Source: Candidatus Cloacimonadota bacterium (GTDB lineage Bacteria > Cloacimonadota > Cloacimonadia > Cloacimonadales > Cloacimonadaceae). Taken from it: a stretch of DNA of 11,779 nucleotides. Every line of letters starts with the position of its first letter. Positions within the stretch are counted from its first letter, which is position 1. The DNA lies in contig JAQUHL010000021.1 in assembly GCA_028683635.1 (NCBI GenBank), positions 1 through 11,779 of the forward strand, written 5' to 3'. Below, piece after piece: positions 6,594 to 11,779 of the stretch. The notes under the pieces were generated by a model, which saw only the letters and a list, made by a program, of their open reading frames with translations, searched no databases and had not been told where the DNA came from. Position numbers and translations under genes: made by a program.

Positions 6594-6616
6594 TAAAATC
6601 ACCTGAAATGATTTTA
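6594..6616. repeat. 8-bp inverted repeat upstream of the HicB-like core
   Basis: TAAAATCA (6594-6601) and TGATTTTA (6609-6616) are exact reverse complements around a 7-nt spacer. The repeat sits 15 nt before the ATG at 6632. A second small repeat, GTTCGA (6564-6569) with TCGAAC (6579-6584), lies just upstream. These could be operator sites for autoregulation, as is common in toxin-antitoxin operons, but the HicB-like protein here lacks a visible DNA-binding domain. Chance occurrence in AT-rich DNA is possible. Confidence 0.3.
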
Positions 6617-6631
6617 CTCACTGGTTTTCGC

Positions 6632-6895
6632 ATGGACAATCTGATATTCAAACCCCAAAAAAGCTTGTTCCTAATGGTTAGTTATGATGAAGAAACAGGA
6701 TATTGGAATTGTGTTTGTGATGCCCTGAACATGCATGTCTATTCAAAAAACAAAGAAGATTTGATCTTAGAGGTGCACGAGCATATTGTATTCATTTGGG
6801 AAGCATACGCAACAACTCAGGAAGAGCTTTCTTTGGATGCACAAGCTTTGCGTGATATGTATATTGATTGTTTTGAGGTTATTGATGCCACTTGA
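6632..6895 (+). CDS. HicB-like small protein, putative antitoxin partner
   Basis: The 87-aa core resembles the HicB partial RNase-H-like fold. A strand pair FLMVSYDEETGYWNCVCDAL (13-32) is followed by NMHVYSKNKEDLILEVHEHIVFI, matching the HicB pattern 'v.yde.tg.y...c..l....sks.edl..ev.e.i'. No ribbon-helix-helix or HTH tail is present, so it would be a short form. The frame is open from ATG 6428 (155 aa), but residues before MDNLIF look unlike protein, and no candidate start (6428, 6569, 6587, 6608, 6632) has a good ribosome-binding site. I chose 6632 because the conserved-looking domain starts there. It overlaps the HicA-like gene by 11 nt, so the two are translationally coupled. Function as an antitoxin is inferred from pairing. 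Confidence 0.5.
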   Translation: MDNLIFKPQKSLFLMVSYDEETGYWNCVCDALNMHVYSKNKEDLILEVHEHIVFIWEAYATTQEELSLDAQALRDMYIDCFEVIDAT

Positions 6896-7178
6896 TAAAA
6901 AATTCATTACTGATGGCTTGATCAAGAAAGGTTTTAGGGTACAGGAGTCGGATCATATCAGATTTGTTTATTATACTTTTGACAACATAAAAACCGCTAT
7001 TCACACAAAGATAAGTCGGGGTTCTTCAAATGAAGTTGATGACTATATTATTGCCCAGATATCAAAACAGTGTCGATTGAGGAAAAAAGACCTCTTTGAT
7101 CTACTAAACTGCCCTCTTGAGCGGACTGATTATGAAAAAATGATGATAAAAGAAGGTTTTATCAAGCTAACGAGCTGA
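6885..7178 (+). CDS. HicA-like small protein, putative mRNA-interferase-type toxin
   Basis: The 97-aa product begins KKFITDGLIKKGFRVQESDH, close to the HicA layout in which a helix and 'GF' strand lead to the catalytic histidine. His24 is at the expected position, within DHIRFVYY in place of the usual GSHHIF. HicA toxins are double-stranded-RNA-binding-fold ribonucleases. The protein is longer than typical HicA (about 60 aa), with an added helical C-terminal region (about 49-95, including CRLRKKDLFDLLNCPL). I chose ATG 6885 because GAGG (6875-6878) is 6 nt upstream and the 33 preceding residues of the longer frame (from 6786) duplicate the HicB-like gene in another frame. The gene is AT-rich like its neighbours. 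Toxicity is unproven. Confidence 0.55.
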   Translation: MPLDKKFITDGLIKKGFRVQESDHIRFVYYTFDNIKTAIHTKISRGSSNEVDDYIIAQISKQCRLRKKDLFDLLNCPLERTDYEKMMIKEGFIKLTS

Positions 7179-7267
7179 TGAGATTCTTCTCTTGATGTAG
7201 CGGTTGGGTGCCAACGTTCTTGAGAATATGTTAATGTTCCCCATTTTGTTTTAATTAAAGTGAACTG
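7179..7267. other. Convergent intergenic region
   Basis: This lies between the end of the HicA-like gene and the end of the sigma-factor gene on the other strand. GTTGG (7203-7207) and CCAAC (7211-7215) form a weak 5-bp hairpin, but no T-run follows closely. I see no clear terminator for either strand. Confidence 0.4.
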
Positions 7268-7777
7268 CTATGTGTTCTTAGCTTTCAATCTCCTGAGTGC
7301 CTTTTGCCTGATTTGCCTTACCTTTTCATTGCTGATGCCCAGGCTTTGGGCTATTTCCCGGATCGTTAGCTGTTTTTCAAAGCTAAGGATGAGGATCTGT
7401 TTCTCCAGAAGTGGCATATCAGAAGGCAGGGAAAGCACTTCGGATGAGGCGTGGCTTTGGGGATGGGGCTTACTCTGGAATTTGTCTTCAAGGCTGTTTT
7501 CATCAAGTTCAACAGCTTGAAGGGAGCTTCTGCTTTCGCTACTGAGGGAGGCCAGGATTCTTTTTTTTATCCAGAAGACGGAATAGGTGCTGAATTTTAC
7601 CTGCTTGGAGGGATCGAAGTGTTGGTAGGCATCCAGGAGGCCAAGCAGGCTTTCCTGTTTGAGATCCTCGAGGGGAAGAGCTGAACTGCGGTAGGAATTT
7701 GCGATGCCATAGGCAAAGTTCATATATTGGGAGAGGAGTTCATTTTCATTTTTGGGGGACAGGGGATATGTTTCCAT
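7268..7777 (-). CDS. Small sigma-70-family RNA polymerase sigma factor linked to phoBR
   Basis: The 169-aa product has a region 2 (about 13-80): YMNFAYGIANSYRSSALPLE, then DLKQESLLGLLDAYQHFDPS and FSTYSVFWIKKRI, the core-binding and -10-recognition helices. It also has a region 4 helix-turn-helix (about 123-166): EKQILILSF, then TIREIAQSLGISNEKVRQIR, for the -35 element. The FSTYxxxWI signature is that of group 1-3 sigmas rather than the usual ECF form, yet region 3 is replaced by a polar linker (about 82-120). Size is therefore ECF-like. The ATG at 7777 follows the phoR stop by 8 nt on the same strand; its ribosome-binding site is poor, suggesting translation coupled to phoR. It would redirect polymerase under the same conditions as phoBR. 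Targets are unknown. Confidence 0.85.
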   Translation of the reverse strand: METYPLSPKNENELLSQYMNFAYGIANSYRSSALPLEDLKQESLLGLLDAYQHFDPSKQVKFSTYSVFWIKKRILASLSSESRSSLQAVELDENSLEDKFQSKPHPQSHASSEVLSLPSDMPLLEKQILILSFEKQLTIREIAQSLGISNEKVRQIRQKALRRLKAKNT

Positions 7778-7785
7778 ATACTGGT

Positions 7786-9114
7786 TTAAGCCTCAGGAGC
7801 ATGAAGTCTGGGCAGGGTAATGATAAAGCTGGTACCTCGACCCTGAGTGCTCTCGACAGCGATATTGCCCTGATGAAGAAGAACGATGTGTTTAACGATG
7901 GCGAGCCCCAAACCGGCTCCTCCGCTGGCTTTGTTTCTGGAGGGATCTGCCACATAAAAGCGTTCGAAGATTCGAGGCAGGTGGATTGCTTCGATGCCGG
8001 CACCGGTATCCGCAAAGGTAAAAATGATCTGGTTGGATTCGCAGCGGGCTTGAATGCTGATGGTACCGCTATCTGTATAACGAAGTGAATTTTCCACGAG
8101 ATTGATAAACACTTGCTCAAACTTGAAAGGATCAACGCAGATTCGTTTAAGGCTGGGATCGATTTCGATCGTCAGTCCCAGCTTTTTCTCCTCCAGCATG
8201 GGAAGCAGCATGGCGTTTAAATTTTCCAAAAAGGTATGCAGATTGATTTCCTGGAGGTTAAGGCTGGCCTGGCGTTCGAGCTTGATCAGAATCTGGAGGT
8301 CGTTGACCAGATGAATGAGACGTTCGGTGTGGTTTTGGATTATCTTGAGAAAGCGGATGTTTTCCGGTTTGGCAGTTTGTTCCATGGCTTCAGAAAAACC
8401 TTTGATGGCAGTGAGCGGGGTCCTGATCTCATGGGCAAGGTTGACGATGAAATCCTTCTTCATTTGTTCAGCCTGGCGGATTATATCGATATTGTAAAGG
8501 ATAAAGACAATCCTTCCAGCCTTGCTGTTTTTGGAGCCGCTGAGCAGATAGTAGGAGCCATTGATTTCGAGTTCATTCAGCTTTTCAGGGTTTCCAGTGC
8601 TATATTCTTTGATCAGAGCGCTGAGTTTGGGCTGGAGGAATACTTCCCAATAGTATTGAGACTGGAAGGGGTCGTATGCTTCGAAAAGGTTGGAAAATGA
8701 ATCGTTTACCCATTCGATTTTGCCATCCAGGCTCTGCGCCCAGAGCACTTCTTCGATGGAATTGACGATCAAACGCAGTTCTTCACGGTGGACGGCGAGG
8801 TGTTTGATGGCGGTATCCAGGCTGTCCAGCATGGGATTCAGGCTGTTTCTGAGGGCATCGAACTCCTTGATGCCGGAAAGCCTGAGCCGGGTTTCATGTT
8901 CACCGGCTTTGATCTTGTTTGCAGTAGCTTCGATGAGGCGGGCATAGTTCTGGAAGAGCTTAAGGGCAAAGGCAAGCACAATCAGTTCTCCCAAAGCATA
9001 ACTACTCCAAAAGATAAAGAGTGATACCTCCTGATGATACAGAATCCCGAGCAGGACTACAAGGGGCAGGTGATAGAGAGAGATGAGCAGCAGCAAGCTC
9101 TTTTTTCTATGCAT
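7786..9114 (-). CDS. phoR: Phosphate-regulon sensor histidine kinase PhoR
   Basis: The product is 442 aa. Two closely spaced TM helices (about 6-27 and 31-53) are joined by only a few residues, so there is no periplasmic sensor domain. This fits PhoR, which senses through PstSCAB-PhoU. A HAMP-like linker (about 55-105) and a PAS domain (about 113-212, LIVNSIEEVLWAQSLDGKIE) follow. Then come the HisKA domain with phosphoacceptor His228 (NLAHEIRTPLTAIKGF) and an HATPase domain with the N-box NLVENSLRYT (338-347), DTGAGI (369-374) and GGAGLGLAIV (398-407). I chose ATG 9114, overlapping the phoB stop by 8 nt; an in-frame TTG at 9150 would add 12 residues but lacks a ribosome-binding site. It would phosphorylate PhoB when phosphate is scarce. 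PhoR rather than another kinase is inferred from PAS, topology and the pst-phoU neighbours. Confidence 0.9.
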   Translation of the reverse strand: MHRKKSLLLLISLYHLPLVVLLGILYHQEVSLFIFWSSYALGELIVLAFALKLFQNYARLIEATANKIKAGEHETRLRLSGIKEFDALRNSLNPMLDSLDTAIKHLAVHREELRLIVNSIEEVLWAQSLDGKIEWVNDSFSNLFEAYDPFQSQYYWEVFLQPKLSALIKEYSTGNPEKLNELEINGSYYLLSGSKNSKAGRIVFILYNIDIIRQAEQMKKDFIVNLAHEIRTPLTAIKGFSEAMEQTAKPENIRFLKIIQNHTERLIHLVNDLQILIKLERQASLNLQEINLHTFLENLNAMLLPMLEEKKLGLTIEIDPSLKRICVDPFKFEQVFINLVENSLRYTDSGTISIQARCESNQIIFTFADTGAGIEAIHLPRIFERFYVADPSRNKASGGAGLGLAIVKHIVLLHQGNIAVESTQGRGTSFIITLPRLHAPEA

Positions 9115-9820
9115 CGGCGGGTGGAACATTCCTTTCCCAATCGGGATCAAATTTATAGCCCACTCCCCGGACGTTGACCACCATTTTGTCGTAGGGGGCG
9201 ATCTTGTCCCGAAGGTTTTTTACATGGACATCAACCGAGCGTTCGATCACTATCTTGTCCGTACCCCAAAGATGATCGAGAATCTGGCTGCGGGAATAGA
9301 CCCACCCCGGACGTTTGGTAAGCAACTGGAGGATTTTGAATTCGGTGAGGGTGAGATCCAGCCTTTTGTTCTTCATAAAGACCTCAAAGCGGTTGAAATC
9401 CAGCTTGAATTCAGGGGTGATAAGCAGAACGTTCTTTTCCGTTTCCCACCCTGAACGTCTCAAAACAGCATTGATCCTGGCGAGAAGCTCTTTGGAATCG
9501 AAGGGTTTGGTGATGTAGTCGTCCGCTCCATAATCCAGGCCTTTGATTCTATCCTCGATATTGATTCTGGCAGTGAGCATGACCACGGGGATTCTCTCCA
9601 GAGCCGGAGTTTCCTTAAGGCGTTTGCATACTTCCAAGCCATCCAGGTCAGGGAGCATCAGATCAAGTACGATCAGATCCGGGATTTCCTGATTCAGGCT
9701 GTAAAGCATGGCTTCTGCGCGCATGAACCCCCGGGTTCGGAATCCGGCATTGGAAAGCTGAAGCGATAGCAGCTCCAGGATATCAGCTTCATCTTCGAGG
9801 ATATAGATCATCTTTTGCAT
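9107..9820 (-). CDS. phoB: Phosphate-regulon response regulator PhoB
   Basis: This 237-aa OmpR/PhoB-type regulator has an N-terminal receiver domain (1-118) with acidic pocket residues in LEDEAD (9-11), phosphoacceptor Asp53 (VLDLMLP), Thr83 (MLTAR) and Lys105 (ITKPF), all intact. The C-terminal winged helix (about 135-231) contains LTLTEFKILQLLTKRPGWVY, then SRSQILDHLW, the recognition helix ERSVDVHVKNLRDKI, and the wing VVNVRGVGYKF. ATG 9820 is preceded by a weak AGTGAG. It is first gene of phoB-phoR-sigma, and its stop overlaps phoR by 8 nt. PhoB known from other bacteria binds 11-bp direct repeats, which matches the TTAAT arrays before pstC. Naming rests on this context; other OmpR-family regulators look alike. 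Confidence 0.92.
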   Translation of the reverse strand: MQKMIYILEDEADILELLSLQLSNAGFRTRGFMRAEAMLYSLNQEIPDLIVLDLMLPDLDGLEVCKRLKETPALERIPVVMLTARINIEDRIKGLDYGADDYITKPFDSKELLARINAVLRRSGWETEKNVLLITPEFKLDFNRFEVFMKNKRLDLTLTEFKILQLLTKRPGWVYSRSQILDHLWGTDKIVIERSVDVHVKNLRDKIAPYDKMVVNVRGVGYKFDPDWERNVPPADA

Positions 9821-9927
9821 AGTAATCTCACTTTGTTTGGATTCTGCGTCAATTCTGTGCTAAGTGCTTTTAAGGCAAGGAAAATGTGCCAATTTCCGGT
9901 AAATTAATCTTAACAAAGAAAACGGAC
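9821..9927 (-). promoter_or_regulatory. Upstream region of phoB-phoR-sigma
   Basis: The 107-bp gap before phoB must hold its promoter if the operon is separate from the upstream gene. No convincing -35/-10 pair is seen. TTAATC and TTAACA lie side by side at 9904-9915 (plus-strand reading). They share ATCTTAACA with the porin promoter (438-446), so they may be a Pho-box-like element for autoregulation, but the spacing is 6 bp rather than 11. No terminator is visible for the upstream gene. Confidence 0.3.
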
Positions 9928-11779
9928 TCAGAGAGTGAAATAGAACCAGCCGGGATTGTTAACAAGGCAGAGAGCAGAATTTCCGATCACAATAAATTCA
10001 GTGGACCAGTTATCCGAAAACTCTTCCACTTCAGTAAGTTCAGTTACAGTTCCATCCAGGTCTCTGAACCAGAGGTGATAAGCATCGTCCGGTGAGTTCG
10101 GATTGTAAGGGACGTAGATAAGAGGCATTTCGAGAGCGTTTGGATCCGAGAAGAAAGCGGGGCTGATTTCCTGTTGCAGGGAGTTCAAAAAGCTAAGCCG
10201 CAAAGGAACAAGCGCATTAGGAATTCCGGGAACCTCAGCGGAGCTTTGGAGCCTGATCTGAGTGCCAAGGGGCAGACTGCTGCCGCTAAAGTATTCTGGC
10301 AGGACAAACTGGGCCTGATACAAGGACAGTATCTTTCTGGTATTTGTAGTTGAGATGGTTGTCGTGGCCAGGGAATGGGGAAGCAGATCCCGCATCAGAC
10401 AATAATCCGAATCATACACCAGGTAGAAGGAGTAGTATCCGCTGTCATAACCGAAATGGTAACCATCCGGGTAGCTGCTTTGGGGATAGGGATAAAGGCG
10501 GTAGGTGTAATCAACGTCATAGATGGAAAACAGGTAGTCTGTACCCCGGGCTTTGACTTTTCCAACCAGTTCTTTGATAAATATCAGGGGTTGGAACTGG
10601 CTGTAGAAAGCAGCGTATGGGGCAGTGAACCGCCAGGCGGAGGAAAGCTGGCTGAGAGCATACTGGTTGCTAAGGACGCCATAGCGATCCGGCAATTGGG
10701 ACATTTTGCGGACACTCAGGATGGATGAGGCCGGGAGAGTGGAATCTGAGTGGAGGAAGATTTTGTATTCACCGGGATCGAAGGACATCTTGTTATAGAG
10801 CAGCACCGGGAAGTTATCCGGCTGAGCAGTACTGAGACTGCCGCTGAAAATATCCCCTCCAAAGGCCGGGAACAGAGAGCAGTAGCCATTGGCATAGACA
10901 TAGCTGGCAGCGGTGTAGGCTGGGGAAGCCTCATATTTCTTTAGTTTGGGGTAGGCAGCATCACTGTTCATCAGGTACAAGTTCTTGGGAGCATTGGGGC
11001 TTGCGAAGGAAAGGAAAAACTCCCGGGGGATGGAATCCGTGGCTTGGGAGGTTGTGTGGAACCGGGCAGAAAGCTTCTGGGAATAGCCCTGAACCGTGTA
11101 AGGCTGCCCGCTTAACCAGGGGTGGTTTATGCCTCTGCGGGGGCTGTAATCCAGCAACAGATGGCTGAATCCTCTGGCGGAAGCATCGTTCCAACTTAAG
11201 AAGGAATTGCTTAGTTGCACGGACTGCTTTGCTTTGTGATAGGCGATGATGTTTTTCAGGGGGTCTTCGCTGGCAGAAGTATAAAGATAGACGCCGCTAT
11301 GGGCAATTCCTGAATAAACGTAGTCCGAGACAAAACTGAAGTAAGCTGCATCGTATTCAGAGCCCAGAGTTTTGAAGCTCAGCCTGTCCTCATTGGGGCT
11401 ACGATAGATATTGAAGAGCTTCCTGGCTATCGGATCAGCATTGGGCGCATAGAAGCCAAATTCTATCCAGTAATCCACGGGCAACTGACTGATCAGGCTT
11501 CCCCCCTCATATAACTCGATGCCATAGGCAAGCTGCGAGCCGGATAGCTGGAAGGGATTGCCTGAGAAGTAATCCTGCTTTAGCTTTGCAAGAGCGGGCC
11601 TGAGGGATAGTTTCAGCTCCAGATTCGGAAACATCTGAGCTCGGAAATCAAACCACAATTCCTGAACGAAGAACTGGTTGAGACTGCCGTCCAGGGGCAG
11701 CAGCATTTGCTCCTGAGTCGCAAGTGGGCTGAGGAAGAAATACTTTCCGCTGCCCCGGATGAAGCTGTAGTAGGCATCG
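9928..11779 (-). CDS. Large Tyr/Ser/Phe-rich protein of unknown function (partial, C-terminal part)
   Basis: An open frame of at least 616 codons runs in from the right edge and ends at TGA 9928-9930. The first in-frame ATG inside the window (11706) is probably not the start, because the frame stays open upstream with similar composition (YYSFIRGSGKYFFLSPL). I do not recognise a family. The sequence is rich in aromatic residues and serine, with many short beta-like segments (for example YSFYLVYDSDY and SSYPDGYHFGYDSGYY) and very few cysteines. No TM helix, ATP motif or clear repeats are seen. This suggests an extracytoplasmic or surface beta-rich protein, but the N-terminus that would hold a signal peptide is outside the window. 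It shares strand with phoB, 107 nt away. No known C-terminal sorting signal was recognised. Confidence 0.75.
   Translation of the reverse strand, partial: DAYYSFIRGSGKYFFLSPLATQEQMLLPLDGSLNQFFVQELWFDFRAQMFPNLELKLSLRPALAKLKQDYFSGNPFQLSGSQLAYGIELYEGGSLISQLPVDYWIEFGFYAPNADPIARKLFNIYRSPNEDRLSFKTLGSEYDAAYFSFVSDYVYSGIAHSGVYLYTSASEDPLKNIIAYHKAKQSVQLSNSFLSWNDASARGFSHLLLDYSPRRGINHPWLSGQPYTVQGYSQKLSARFHTTSQATDSIPREFFLSFASPNAPKNLYLMNSDAAYPKLKKYEASPAYTAASYVYANGYCSLFPAFGGDIFSGSLSTAQPDNFPVLLYNKMSFDPGEYKIFLHSDSTLPASSILSVRKMSQLPDRYGVLSNQYALSQLSSAWRFTAPYAAFYSQFQPLIFIKELVGKVKARGTDYLFSIYDVDYTYRLYPYPQSSYPDGYHFGYDSGYYSFYLVYDSDYCLMRDLLPHSLATTTISTTNTRKILSLYQAQFVLPEYFSGSSLPLGTQIRLQSSAEVPGIPNALVPLRLSFLNSLQQEISPAFFSDPNALEMPLIYVPYNPNSPDDAYHLWFRDLDGTVTELTEVEEFSDNWSTEFIVIGNSALCLVNNPGWFYFTL

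Noticed and set aside
6786..6884. N-terminal extension of the HicA-like gene from ATG 6786
   Set aside because: These 33 codons overlap the HicB-like gene in another frame, while ATG 6885 has GAGG 6 nt upstream and starts exactly at the conserved-looking domain.
7203..7215. Hairpin GTTGG/CCAAC between the convergent genes as a terminator
   Set aside because: The stem is only 5 bp with a 3-nt loop and no adjacent T-run on either strand.
7786..8135. Open frames on the opposite strand and other frames of phoR and the sigma gene
   Set aside because: They lie over genes with clear family motifs and show none themselves. They are frame shadows.
9115..9150. Longer PhoR starting at TTG 9150
   Set aside because: It lies inside phoB, has no good ribosome-binding site, and the added residues look like out-of-frame translation. 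ATG 9114 gives a normal 8-nt overlap and places the TM helix near the N-terminus.
1..11779. CRISPR arrays, tRNA or rRNA genes, insertion sequences
   Set aside because: No regularly spaced direct repeats of CRISPR type, cloverleaf-like segments or transposase motifs were seen on either strand.

Overview
The window is a phosphate-starvation (Pho) locus from a diderm (Gram-negative-type) bacterium. An outer-membrane beta-barrel porin with a signal peptide sits beside a complete phosphate ABC transporter. The organism cannot be fixed from the sequence. Moderate GC and protein style would fit a little-cultured lineage such as Cloacimonadota, but that is a guess.

Layout. The left edge (1-240, minus) holds the start of a RimJ/RimL-like GNAT acetyltransferase. 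A divergent intergenic region (241-497) carries TTAAC repeats and a perfect TATAAT in front of a porin-pstS pair (498-2536, plus). A 281-bp intergenic stretch follows. It contains a strong hairpin (2564-2590) and a very long inverted repeat (2694-2814) whose central 85 bp is a perfect palindrome with 42-bp arms. Each arm carries TTAAT boxes exactly 11 bp apart, the spacing known for PhoB/PhoP boxes. It leads directly into the tightly packed pstC-pstA-pstB-phoU operon (2818-6003).

Next is a small AT-rich island (6097-7178) of three short genes: an uncharacterised 117-aa protein, a HicB-like protein and a HicA-like protein, probably a toxin-antitoxin-type pair. Converging on it from the right, on the minus strand, is phoB-phoR plus a small sigma-70-family factor (9820 down to 7268). 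The genes are overlapping or nearly so, so they are probably one operon. The right end (9928-11779, minus) is the C-terminal part of a large, Tyr/Ser/Phe-rich protein of unknown function that continues out of the window.

How they work together: the porin would admit phosphate or another anion, PstS binds it in the periplasm, and PstCAB imports it. PhoU couples transport state to the PhoR kinase, and PhoB would bind the TTAAT/TTAAC boxes in front of the porin-pstS and pstCAB-phoU transcripts. The sigma factor attached to phoBR suggests a second layer of transcriptional output. The most unusual element is the 121-bp inverted repeat before pstC. It duplicates the Pho-box array in mirror image, also mirrors the pstC ribosome-binding site, and faces a factor-independent terminator on the other strand.
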